Assembly: GCA_039000515.1 (NCBI GenBank)
Contig: JBCFYV010009882.1
Location: 58,954,277-59,018,276 of the forward strand
DNA from: Timema cristinae
Lineage: Eukaryota > Arthropoda > Insecta > Phasmatodea > Timematidae
DNA: 64,000 nucleotides
Direction: 5' to 3'
Numbering within the stretch: position 1 is the stretch's first letter; each line of letters opens with the position of its first letter. The notes under the pieces are model-generated. The model did not search any database. It was not told the DNA's origin and was given only the letters and a program-made list of their open reading frames with translations. The translations under genes and the position numbers were made by a program. This document shows, one piece after another, positions 36,600-48,874 of the stretch.

Positions 36600-37982
36600 T
36601 TAAAAATTTAACGAATTGACAAACTCACTCTTTACACATTGAAAAGATTTTAAGGAAATACCAGTGGCGTAACTAACATTATGAAATGATAGTCACATTC
36701 ATCTTACCTCTTAATTATATCTTGTATTAGCTCTAGGTGACAGTTTAGTAATAATATGTTAATCAATTATTTTTGGTTCACAGGACATCTAAGATTTATT
36801 ACTATACACTAAACAATTAATACAATCTCCTTACATTTTAAAATTTAAATACTAATTAAATATCTTTAAAATCATTTTACCACACACATCACACAAAACA
36901 TTGTCTACTGAGTCAAAGTTAAAGTTAAAAATAAATGGCAATCATTTTTAGAAAGGGCCAAAGTGCCCAAATGGGAAAGCTACAAGATTTCTCATGAAAA
37001 TACTAACATTTAAAAATTATAGCTATAAATATTAATTCGCCATTAACCATTAATTATTTTCTTTGTGCGTAAAATAGTTCTTACTGAAGGCCTATGTGGG
37101 TAAACGTTTTTAAATCAGTAGTAGACATTTACATGCCTGATTATCTTTAGTAGACATCTTTTGTCAAGTACTAACATCCCCCACCCCCAGCATTATTCAC
37201 GAGAACTTCCCAAAGCCTTGTTCATGCCACACCCCTTGGCAAGAGTTAAAATCACGTTTCCAAATAAGAAAAATAATCAAAACTATTCACAAAATATTGC
37301 ACATAAATTTAATACATTGGCATTTAGAAATGAAGATCTTTAGTTTAGTATTGTTTGCAACATAAGGCTCTGTTTATATGCATAATATAACAAGTAATAC
37401 TGATTTATTTATATGATAGCCCGTCATCTAATCACAAATAGAATTTTACAACTCTCTCAAGACTAGCTTCGTCTCGAGGTTAAGAGCATTAAGGTACTCC
37501 TGGAGTAGAGATAAAGGGGTGGGAATATGAAAAGAGTAATGACAACCAGAAAAAATATATTTGCTACAAAGTGAGGCGAGTCTCGATAGAGGAAGAGAGA
37601 GAAATAATATTTTATCTGCACAAGATTTCAAACCTACAATAATATATAAATAAACCTTTGGTATTTATTTTTCTTAACCGGCTAATAGAAGGTTTGGGGA
37701 TACGTAGTTTAATATTAAAACCTTATGCTATGCACCTGGGAGATACTAAAAACTTACAAAAATTAATACTAAAAACGTGCAATTTATTAGGGAGCCAAAA
37801 CTGCTGTTCTAACAATATTACCTACATTGGTGGGAGCTGGTTTAAGTGTTAAGCATGCAGGTAGAGTACATTCTTCCTTAACGTACCTTTCTCATCTATA
37901 CCACACTAGAGTAGTACATATAAATATAGGCCTATAAGCATGTTATGTATGTATGTGTGTGTGTGGTGGGTGTGTGTATAAA

Positions 37983-38020
<38 letters not shown>

Positions 38021-40153
38021 CCTTGACAGGTAGTGAAACGCAATTAAAATTTTTATAATATCGCAAAATTTGATAGTGATAAATTAATAATGTTCCATTT
38101 TCACAAACTCCAACATGATAGAAATTTTTTATCAGAAAATAATCAATATAAACATTAATTAGAGTGAAATATCAGCTCTCATATATTACAGACAATAAGT
38201 ACAAAGGCTTGGCAATATATAATAATTTAGCAGAGTGAACTTTAAAAAAAGTTTATCATTTGTTCATAAGATACATTCAAATAAAAATAAAGTAGTTAAA
38301 TAGGTAATGAGATCATAATATTATATTTATTAGTAAGGTAAGATAGTTAGGTAAATGAAACAATATTTAAGTTTATAAAAGCTACAAGCAACTTGAATCA
38401 ACTGAAAGAACCTAAATCATTATATATGCTAGGTCCAAACTCACTAAACAGGCACAAATTAGTATGTTATATACAAATTGATGCCCACATTTTTTATAAT
38501 GACCTGACCACTGTAATAGAATGTACAATTAACAGTACAGCCAATAAAATAGATTTCTAACTCAATAACTTACTTCCAAATCGTTGATATTGCATCATAC
38601 TAACAGACAAATGAACAGTAAATATTGTAGAGTGAAAAGCTTGACTCGATCTTGTATTGTATACTATTGGCACATTCGTTATGATCAGTGGTATATGGTA
38701 GATTAAAATGACTGATAAGTGATATATTCTAAGGCACCTGGATCACCACAGACTGAATTACTAATCATTTGTGTAAAAGGTGAGGCTTGAATCTAAAGCA
38801 TTATGTTGGGAGTGATTTTCATTATGGAATTAATCACAGTCGTTTTTCAAATGTAATAATAATTAAATACATATCTAAGAATTGAACATTTATATCGTGC
38901 ATTAACATTAACATTAACATTCATCTTTGCAAACAAATAAAACTTTATAAAGTATGGTATTCATAAAGATGCCTATTTGAAACTTATTCGTAAAATCAAA
39001 TTCTCTGAAAAAGGTATGTAGGATTTTTTATTCTGTGATTATTCAAAGCCCCATTTCTGCAAAATAATTGATAAGTAGTTGAAACTACACCCTGATTTTG
39101 TTAATAGGTAAAACGGTAGGTACCGTATCTGTTAGTTACTAAAGTTACTAAGATAATTTTAATATATTCATACATCAAATCTACTTACCTGCAGCTGAAC
39201 TTTAGATAGATACTATCAATTAGTACAAAATAACATAGTAATATAGTTAACTTTATCAAATTTAGCCGCGAAAAATGTGTTTGAATTTTCTAATCTATTC
39301 TTCCAACCAAATTAAGACAAAAAAAACTATTTATTACTCTCACTTTTTTAATTGGCTGAGGTGTAATTTTTTACCAATATAACATGAACTCTAGATTTAG
39401 TTTGGTGAGCTTGCATTTTGGAAATAATATGTAGCCCCAATGTCACTATTTTTTTTAACATTAAACAGTTCTCCAATATTTAAATCACATGTCACCAAAC
39501 TATTTGAGAGGGCCACATTAGGATATTGAAAGTGCTAGATAGGCCGGATGGGAAAAAAAATACGTACATTTTATAAACCGCTTATAGACATAATTAAAAA
39601 TAAATACATCTAAGACTATTTTCTTAAAAGGAATAATGGATCTCCTTAAAAATATTATAAACGTAATTGGGTTTGATTACACTAGCAATAAATACCACCC
39701 CAAACAACAATACTGTAGTGTTCAGCCTGTAGCAGTGATCTCTATATTATAAAATTATACTGGATGGACATAAACATACGCATTACCAAGGACCAAGGCA
39801 TGGCGTTCAAGTTTATCGTTTGCTTCATTGTGGGGGGAAAGGTTTAACGGTTTCTTATGCCAAAACATGTATCTGATGAATATAAGTGTTATTGCTTGAA
39901 AATAGTGAAGTAATATACCACAGTTGCCTGAAGAATCATTTAGATTAAAGGATATACAATTCAGTTTTACAGGTAATACTATACAAATAAAATATTTAAT
40001 ATATTTAAATATGTAGTTATCATCCATGTTGCTTACAGAGGTTATAGGCTTGTTGGGAGTACGGTACAGTATCTACTAAACCTTTATTTTAGTAAGAATC
40101 CCAATCTGTAAGGCTTTATTTCATCCCAGAATACTAATATATATATACACATA
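36600..40153. other. AT-rich intergenic DNA, no gene seen
   Basis: No coding motif was recognised. Two phrases resemble hAT termini without a partner: CAGTGGCGTAACTA at about 36663 and caccaaactatttgagagg at about 39492. A (TA)n tract lies at about 37987-38019. Confidence 0.5.
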
Positions 40154-40985
40154 CAGTTGCGGCTCGCAGCTAAAATTAGTGGGGGGGCTGCTCCAGAAAT
40201 ATTTTAGCCTTTGTTTTAAAATTGTGTAAAAGAAAAAAAATACATGTATAAAAAGAAAATTTATTCAGGAACTTGATAATATCTTAACATAAAAAAAACC
40301 CAAACTTTTTTACTTACTTTAACTTAAATTGTTACAGTTCAAGCTTGATCTATTCATTTAAAAATGAAATCCATTCTTATTGTTTTAATTTGCGCCAAAA
40401 GTTCAATAATTTTCTCCTTGATCTCTGGATGACCAACGAGGAAATTTTTCTCCATTGAAAGTAATGCAAGCGCATTTAGTTTTCTGTTAAATAAAAGAAC
40501 AAAAAAAATAATTAAAAATGAATCCAATAGAATAGCTGGAAGCATAATAATAATCTAATTCAACACTCTTCTACACTTTATCATATTCAAGAATATGGTA
40601 CACAGTTTTTAAGTACAACACACGCTGAGTAAACAAAAACCTTCCTTCCACCATCACTCCAGAGCCAGCACTGCGTGAGCAACCTCTACCTGGCAGTCCC
40701 ACCTTCCTCCCCACCCCCCTCCTATGTGCGCACGTGCACAACAGTCAAACACCACGTCGCTGGCACTGTGAAGTGCACAGTTCCATACAAAGAATTTTGT
40801 ATATTTTTCATAAATTGGGGGATGGTTACTGAAGTACTGACATTAAGCTTAAGGAATATACATTGTACTACAAAAATAAAGAAAGAATTAAAGAAAAAAG
40901 GATTCATTATATTAAATGTTATCGATAATATCAAGTGGAAATAGGGGGTTCTTCAGTTCCACAGTGCCTATACACGAGCCTCCAC

Positions 40986-40987
<2 letters not shown>
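40154..40987 (-). mobile_element. Deleted hAT transposon with transposase tail
   Basis: The left end is CAGTTGCGGCTCGC. The right end, reverse-complemented, is CAGTGGAGGCTCGT, a pair of imperfect hAT-style inverted repeats. On the minus strand at about 40354-40480 the peptide RKLNALALLSMEKNFL, followed by ELLAQIKTIRMDF, resembles the C-terminal (hATC dimerisation) end of hAT transposases, where an LALLSI-type motif precedes a short basic tail. The rest of the transposase is absent, so this is an internally deleted copy. It is embedded in TA/CA microsatellite on both sides, which obscures the target duplication. Confidence 0.65.

Positions 40988-41062
<75 letters not shown>
40988..41062. repeat. 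(TG)n(TA)n microsatellite
   Basis: A tract of mostly TA dinucleotides abutting the right end of the hAT element. Confidence 0.95.
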
Positions 41063-41065
<3 letters not shown>

Positions 41066-41559
41066 TATTTTGGTAGGATAAACGGCCATTTAGAATGGAA
41101 GTAGAAACTCCCTTCTGGAAGGCATTTTATTCTACCTAAACACTACTATAGTGTATGATTCTGGTACGAGATAAAGCCTTTCAAACAAGCTTCCTTCAAA
41201 ATTCATCGCACATAATTTGCTCACATAAACTTATTTTAAGAAAAACCTCGTCAGTTTTGAACTTTGTTATGCTCTTAAAATCCACTACTAACACATTTAA
41301 TTCATTTAACTAATCACACATTGATGTATCTCATATATTCAATCAAATTAATGAATGATGTCAAAATGCCACATTGCTTTGTATGGGTGTAAGAGAGAAA
41401 GAGACACCTAAAAGTTTCCTTTGCTCTTACACAATGGTATGCAGATGACAGCTCGAAAATTTTAGTCACAGATATCCATCCAGTTATATTATAGAGATCA
41501 ATGGCCTGTAGTTGGAGTCCTCAGGGGTTGTTCTGTGACTAGTAAGAATGTAAGATTGT

Positions 41560-44500
41560 AGTCAAATTATTACACTGGTGACAAGGACAACACTAAATAG
41601 TGATAAATAAATCGGTTTAATACTTTTAATGTGCGTCTAATTTGGATTTATATACCTATCTATAAAAGGAAAAAAAAAGAATTATGGCTGATAAAATGTT
41701 TTGACCCTATTGGTCCCAAAGATGGGAAAGATGGTTATGTTCTTTCAATATATCTTTGGTGGCTAGAGACATTAAAGATGATGAGAAAAATAAGTCTTAG
41801 TTGCTTCATCAAGCGGGTGAAGCTGTTAAATCTATATGGTTGACAAATAACAAGTCTTTGGACGATGCAGTTACATAATGAAGATTGCATGGAAATTATT
41901 AATGCTCACTTCTTGGCTTGAAAGAACTACATATTTGAAGGTTATAAGCTAAGAAATATGTTTCAAGAGGTAGGAGAAAGTAAGGAGAATATCTAACAAG
42001 ACTTAAAATACAAAGTGTAAACCGCAACTTGGGACAATTTCAAGAACACACCATCAACAATAGTCCAGTTGTGAGAAAAATGCTTATTATCTAAATTACG
42101 TAGGTACTAGGTTTCTACTAAAGGAAGGTGATAAGTTGACATTATAGACAGTTTCACAAATAGCCCGCACACTAAAACAATCAAAACACCAAGCTAAGAC
42201 CATGGATTGTTCATCGCTTACACAAGTGAAGGAATCAGTCGCGAATGTTGAAACGAAAAAAACTTGCTATTGTTGTGGATCCACAAGTAATTTGCCCCGG
42301 CAGGAAGATTACCCTGCTAGAAACACGACTTGACAAAAATGAAATATAAAGGGCCATTATGCCAAGTATTGTAAAATTAATATAGGAATACGTCTGAGGA
42401 AGAAAGTAAAGAAAGGAAAAATAGGGGTAAAATACATAACATAAAAACATTGAAAGTAGTGAAGAAAAGTACGATATGCCTTCAAGATTAACGGGGAAGA
42501 TAATGAGGATGGCACAATAACAGTTAACCTTGGAGAGTCAAAACTAAACTTATGATGGATTCAGATGCATCATGCAACATATATTATATTACATGGAAAA
42601 TACTTAAAAAGAGGACAATAAAAGGTTGCTGTGAAGCATCAGCTAAAGATAAATATTATGCGTATGGTACCTCTATACCATTATCTGTGTTAGTTGAGTT
42701 TACTACAAATTTGATATTAGGCCCCAGACAAGGATACACCAATTCCTCAGGAAGTTTCGCTGCATTCCTTGAGCCAGGTAGAGTCCATCAACAGTAAGGT
42801 TCACTAGTGTAAATGCGAAGTGATAAAATCACTTCCAAATGTGCAGTTGTTAAACGACTCACTTTAAACATGTTCATAATAAAGGAACTATTGTAATCGT
42901 AATGATCGGTCTGCGTAGCTCTTTGTGGGGTAGGAAAATGTGAAGAGGGCTTTGTGAAGCCGGCCGTGATGGATATTTGTGTCCTCTAACTAGTAAAACC
43001 ATCTTTAAAACTATTTTTAATGCCCCTTGATGGTACCTAGTGTTGAAGGAATCAAGCTCTCCCAAATAGCACAGCAATTTTAACCTGGAATCTATGGGTC
43101 TGGCGTATACCTTTTCTGTGCACTAGGCTCATAAAAACTTTTACTGTAAAGCTGGTTTTACATTGAAGAAGGTGAGGGAATACTAATAGGTACTAGGGAA
43201 AAAGATGCCAGAAAGCTAGGAGTACTGAAATTCAAATAACCGTTGAATACTTTTAGTAAAAGTGTTTCAGCAGACATGGTGGGAAAGAAGTATCCACCAG
43301 TGCTAAAAGAGACTGTTGGCAAAATATATGAACACAATATTAAGCTGGGTATAGACGAGAGCGTGATTCTACTAACATATTAATCTAGACGAGCACCAAG
43401 GCATTTAATATCAAGAATCAAGGAGAAACTACAATAATTTGTGGATATGACTACTATAGTAAAGGTCAATGAACCATCAAAGTGGGTATCATCATTGTGT
43501 GAAGCTTAAAAAACAATGGAAAAATTGAGACTTTGTATACCTACAATAACAAAAATAGCGCCTAGTCTATGTGGTAATACTGGGTTTTAAAAATTGGACT
43601 TAAAATCTATTTCTCACCAAGTTGAATTGGATGAAATGTCGAGATACATAACTATTTTTACTACGCCTCTCGGCCTATACAAGTATAAGAGACTATTTTT
43701 AAATCCTAAATTGTGCACCAGAAGGGTTTCAGAAAACCATGTAACAAATACTTGAATCTTGTGAAGGAGTTAAATTGTATATTGACGAGTTAATAGAACA
43801 CGTAAATTACAAGAAAAATTCTGTTAAGTTATCATCACTTAAACAGGGTAGTATCAGTATTAGTAGAAATTGAAATTTCACTCAATTAAGAAAATTGTAT
43901 AGGCCTATGGTCTCAACCAGAAGTTGATTTTAGAGGCCATAGACTATCTAGAAGGGGTGTGCGACCGTTAACAAGCAGGATTGAATCAGTGGAGACTTGG
44001 AGGGAATAACTTAGAAGCTCCCTGATATTGTGCTATATTTATACCAAATTTTGCTACCAAGTGTGAACCACTAAGGAAATTGCTATGGAAAGTCAATATA
44101 TTTCAGTGGACTTTAGAAACAGAAAAGACATTCGAAAATTGGAAATTAGAGCTGACAAAACAGAAAACACTAGGATTCTTTCAGCCAGGGTGTAAGACCT
44201 TCACTATGGCCGATGCCAACCCATAACGGGTTGATGACATTCTTCTTATCACCAAGGGGGAACTCAGGGAATAATAGAATTTGCGAGTCATTCCTTCATC
44301 TGTGTCTGAAGAAAATACAGCCAAATTAAAAAATAATCGTTAGGACTTGTATAGGCATGTGAGCGAGTCCAATATTATATATATGGTGGAGATGTGAAAT
44401 AATTCACAGATCATAAACCACTGAAGTTACCTTTCTCACCTCGGTCAAAGTCATGTCCAAGAGTTGAGAGGTGGGTGATGAGGCTGCAAGGCTACACTTA

Positions 44501-45800
44501 TTTAATAAAATATATTTTAGGGAAGAGCAACATCGCAGACATCAAGATTACCAAACAACGATAAACTAGAGATATCATTTGAACATGGAGACTTGCATGT
44601 TAGATGAGTCGTGGAGCAAGCAACTCCACAGGCTATCAGTCTTGAAGAAATACGAGAAGAATCATTAAAAGAACCCGATGTTAATACACTGTTAATTTGC
44701 ATACTTTCAGATAAATGGAGCCTTAAGTACATACATGTATAAAAATAACACCGACATTGAAGGATCATGTACTAAGTTTTACTTATGTAGCACACGCAGG
44801 TATTGTAAAAACTAAGTAAAGACCGCACAAAAAAGAAATGGTGGAAGAACAAAATAAACACGTGGAAAAATTCTCCAAACAGTGACAAGGATGTCAGCTG
44901 TTTGGAACAGTGTGAAGAGAAAACCCTTTGTCTCAAACAGAGCTACCAGAGGGACTATTGAAATCAATTGCTGTCGACTTTCTTGGTCCATTGAAGAATG
45001 AACAAACTGTATTTGAGGCGATTGATACAGCAGATATTATGAAATGGTTTTTATGAAGAAGATTGCTTCGGGGGAAAAAATAGATAATTTAAAGGACATA
45101 TTCTACCACGTAGGATTACCAGAATCAATAACGGTAACTGTGGAATACAATTTATACGTGGAAAATTCGGGAGTTTTGTTTAGAAAATAACATAGATCTC
45201 AGTCTTGTTACACCGAAGTTAGCCCAGGCCAATGGTGAAGTTGAACGACAAAACCGATCAATCATGAAACGTCTAAGGATAGCAGATGGTACAGGAAAGA
45301 ATCTTAAGGAAAAGTTAAGTCATAATTGTTCGTCTACCGAACCACCTCCCACTTTGTTACAGGGGTCAGATCAGCTTCATTGATGTTACACTGAGAAATT
45401 AGAAACAAGATCCTAAGACTAGAATTTTCTAAACCAGAAAACACAGAGGTCCAAGACAGGAATTTAGAGAACAAAATTAAGGAGAAGGCTTAAGAAGATA
45501 GAACAAGAAAAGCCAAGCCTATAGGGATAGCATAGGGTGACACAGTTCTCATCAAACAAACCAAGCAGAATAGATTATATACCACATATAGACCTACACA
45601 ATTTATCGTATTATCCAAGAAAGAAAACTTAGTGGTGTCTCATTCTCCACAAGGTGATAGTTACCATAGGAATATTACAAAGCAACAAACACGAATCATC
45701 AGAGAGTTTCGTGATGGAAGGTAAATTATGTTGATCGGTGCTTATAAAATGGAAGGATTCTCATGATGAACTCGTGCAGAATATCACTTAGTTATCCATT
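41560..45800 (+). pseudogene. Heavily decayed Ty3-type retrotransposon (K02A2.6/Mag-like)
   Basis: The plus strand carries scraps of gag-pol in all three frames. Order and landmarks are as follows. A tggtgacaagga phrase near 41576 resembles a primer-binding-site region. A gag zinc-knuckle piece follows (CYCCGSTSN, then GHYAKYCK, about 42265-42375). The protease active-site region (MMDSDASCN, then YAYGTSIPLS, 42552-42720) has the usual DSG changed to DSD. Reverse transcriptase scraps follow (KLDLKSISHQVELDEMSRY and GLYKYKRL near 43600-43690). RNase H comes near 44380-44540, and integrase scraps SIAVDFLGPLKNEQT near 44965 and QANGEVERQNRSI near 45225. Stops are frequent. LTR limits were not resolved. 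Confidence 0.8.
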
Positions 45801-47850
45801 GACATAAGATCCACACCAAATGCTGTAGTCTAACTGAATGGATAAATTTCACATATATAATATTTAAAATAATTGATGAAATGTGTGACTTTTGCGAGGC
45901 AGATTGACATTATCAAAACCTAGCGGAGAGGCAAAAGTATTGGATTGAGTAAGTTTATATTTTCGGAACAGGTATTATGTAATCTTAAGTTGGTAGTATC
46001 ACCGATAGTGGAAAACCTTAAACCAGCATACATATCACGACGTAAGTACGGGTCTAATTTCTCTAATTCATAAGTATCTGACGGAATAAAGTTTTTCTAC
46101 CTCCACAATATAATATTATTACGTGCATCAATGTTCGGTATGGAATTGGTCGTAGAAAAATTGATCATACCGATAAACAGTTCCTCTTTACGACTCTCTT
46201 CTCACAATAAGATGTGCGATAAGTAGTTATCTTTCAGATTATAACTCTGACCTGACAATTGTTAGAGTCACATGTTTAATCGTATCCATTCATAGCATGT
46301 TTATTTATGCTTAGGAAAGTTAGCCATGTATTACAGACGAATACTGTATCATAGTCTTGATAGATGATAAGTATATCTCTGAGGAAGTGTCAGCTAGTAA
46401 CTTTTTTTCTTGGAAGGGTACAAATTTGAAGATAAAAATTAACAATAAAGATATATACTTACCTGTTATTTACATTTTGTATAAAAAGTTTCTCCTCCTT
46501 TCTACAGTAAAATTTGTTAAATTTATTTTGGTCTTTGCTTTCGTTTGATAAACTGAAACATCGTATCCAAAAGTTCATTAATTGCATTTATTTAGTCACA
46601 CTTAGGTTCATACAAACACAAGATAAAAAAAATTTAAATAAAGTTTTTTACGTTTTCCACTACTAAAAAACTAAATTATAATTTTAAAAACTAGAAACCC
46701 ACTAACCACCCATCGCTCTAGCTAGTGTAGTTCTTATTTGTGACGTCATAGATTTTTAAGGGGCTAGAAGAGGAAGAGCTGAGGATGTCAGGTAAAAATA
46801 CAAGCAGCTGAACTATGACTTCTTTTGCCCGAAAGGTTATGACTAGAACCAAAGTCACTACACTCCTCTACCCCTTTCCAATCATAGGAGGGATGGTAAA
46901 GAATGAAAGGGTAAATTAATATTTTCAAGGTACCCGTGCATACACATATTTAATTCCGGTACACATGACACAATTATTTCTGTACATAAAGTTGCACAAG
47001 AAGTTGCAGCCTGAAGATGGCATCGTGTTAACACCAAAATTTGTACCAGATCTGCTATGTACAACTTATTGTATACGATTTCAGGAAACAGAACGCATCC
47101 TATATTTGCCATTTTTCTTGTACAGCTTTTTAGTTGTAAACACAAAAACTTCGTATGATGGACAGTTACCTTTTTTTAAAAAAAAAAGAGTGATTATAAG
47201 AAAAACAGCTAAATGCTTGAAAATAAACAATTAATTATATTTGAAAGAGGTTAAACCCTAGATATAAAGGTTTTCAACTGTTTTAAAGAAATGTTAAAAA
47301 ATGTAAAGAATATATTTTAATAATATTTAGGAAATTAATTACATTAAATACAAATATTTTCCAAATCATTCAATCATCATTTTTCCATTAAAAGGGCAAA
47401 ATCACCATGTTTTTTTTTCTTCAAATATTGTATTCAATCACAAGTGTCGTGTAAACAGTCACGTGCTTAAATTTGAATGCAATCCATGTGACCAAGATAT
47501 TGTACAATTTCTTGCGCAACATTTTGTACAAGAATTTGTGTTGTGTGTACCGGGCCTTAGAGTTTTGTGGAGTTTCTATTAGCAGGTTCTTTTGTTTTGA
47601 TGTGTGTATCAGTGAAAGATAACAAACGAAAGTTTATTATTATATGTCTATAGTAAATAATATCACAATAATGTAAATCACAGAACCAAAGGACGCCCAA
47701 AGCCACAACTATCATAAAAAAAACCCATCCAAATAGCTTCTTGAAGCATACAAATTAAAAAAAATAATCCGTGACCTCTCCTTTTAAGCTGAGGTGCACC
47801 CCTTCCAAGCTTGCCTAAGAATTTTGGTCACGAGACGCTACTGGATAACG
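45801..47850. other. No gene seen
   Basis: AT-rich DNA between the Ty3-type remnant and the Polinton ATPase remnant. Short ORFs carry no recognisable motif. Confidence 0.5.
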
Positions 47851-47899
47851 ATCATGAATAGGGAAAGTCACTCGCTCAGAGACACGAAATGTTGTTACC

Positions 47900-48373
47900 A
47901 GAAACAATGGGTTGTATCATTTGTGGATCTTTTAACTGTTGGAAAAGGAGTGCCCAGTTAAGTTTGCTGGCATAACCAAAAATATTAATGTTCAGGTACG
48001 TGTACGTGTACGTCTCCTACAAATCATTGTACTTACCTAAATAACATCATTTATATCAAGTCTTTATATACATGAATGGAATGGGATACCTCCCATTTTC
48101 TGACTACAACTCCTCTGAAAGAGGCAAATCCTAACGGTCTTCATTTTAGATAATGTTGACTGCGATAGCCAATATAAAATACTAGCCTATTTCAGTAATG
48201 GGAAGCACAGAGCAATAGACTGTTTATATATTTGTCAGACATGCACGCGAATACCCAAGCAGGCACTCATAAATAACGCTAACCATCTAATTTTTTCCAA
48301 GATGGATGATACGAACTTGATACATGTGCATGACGAGCCTGTAAATTTGGTCATGACGTTTCAGAAGGTTTAA
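47900..48373 (+). pseudogene. Polinton/Maverick packaging-ATPase remnant
   Basis: A decayed Walker A region lies near 47909-47960 (CIICGSFNCWKRS, where the family has a G-S-x-C-G-K-T core). A continuous open stretch without a start codon then runs 48134-48373. It holds a Walker-B-like VFILDNVDCD, YFSNGKHRAIDCLYI, then CQTCTRIPKQALINNANH and MDDTNLIHVHDEP. This order (Walker B, fixed-length loop, QTYxRIPK and DDTNLKHV motifs) is that of the FtsK/A32-like genome-packaging ATPase of Polintons and adintoviruses. The key Lys of Walker A has been displaced and stops lie between the two parts, so it is not functional. It sits about 3.7 kb outside the inverted repeat that bounds the polymerase element. 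Confidence 0.75.
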
Positions 48374-48521
48374 GTAATGTTTTCTTTGTGCTGAAAAGTA
48401 AGCATAGTTTTTAGTAGAAAGCAAATATGTTGACATTAACGATGGATGGTACAGGAATGGGTTCAATACCCTTATTTTGTCTGATTAGAGTACACATAGT
48501 TTCGTTTTAAGATGCAACATT

Positions 48522-48716
48522 ATGTCACCCATATCAAAATTTGGTCATAGGCTCTACAAATATAAGGCAGTTGAGAAGACAGAATTGAATCTTATACCAA
48601 CCACTCAAGGAAATTTCTATGTCGAATCTCGACATATCTTCAATATTGGTAGACTTGTCGGAACGTGGATTGACTGTAACGAAACTTACGACGATATGTG
48701 GAATAGTATACAATGA
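48522..48716 (+). CDS. Short ORF, possibly Polinton-associated
   Basis: A 64-residue ORF beginning MSPISKFGHRLYK, with NLIPTTQGNFYVESR and a Cys-Asn-Glu-Thr-Tyr segment near its end. It starts 148 bases after the ATPase remnant in the same direction. The N-terminal phrase and position resemble a small coiled-coil protein encoded next to the ATPase in some insect Maverick elements, but I recall this only loosely. It ends early and is probably truncated. It could also be a chance ORF in transposon-derived DNA. Confidence 0.35.
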   Translation: MSPISKFGHRLYKYKAVEKTELNLIPTTQGNFYVESRHIFNIGRLVGTWIDCNETYDDMWNSIQ

Positions 48717-48874
48717 AATGAACAGAAACTCACTCTCAACAATATTATGGATACAATATATATACGAGTAGATGTTCTGATTCAGAATATAAAGAAGGAT
48801 CGAAGCATGACTGCAAACTTTGAAAGGATTAGCGGACATGGAATGAAAGATGTTTGGAAGATTCATTAACAACT

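Noticed and set aside
36660..36690. CAGTGGCGTAACTA, resembling a DNA transposon terminus
   Set aside because: No reverse-complement partner seen nearby.
39485..39560. hAT-like start caccaaactatttgagaggg
   Set aside because: No matching opposite terminus or target duplication found in the following kilobase.
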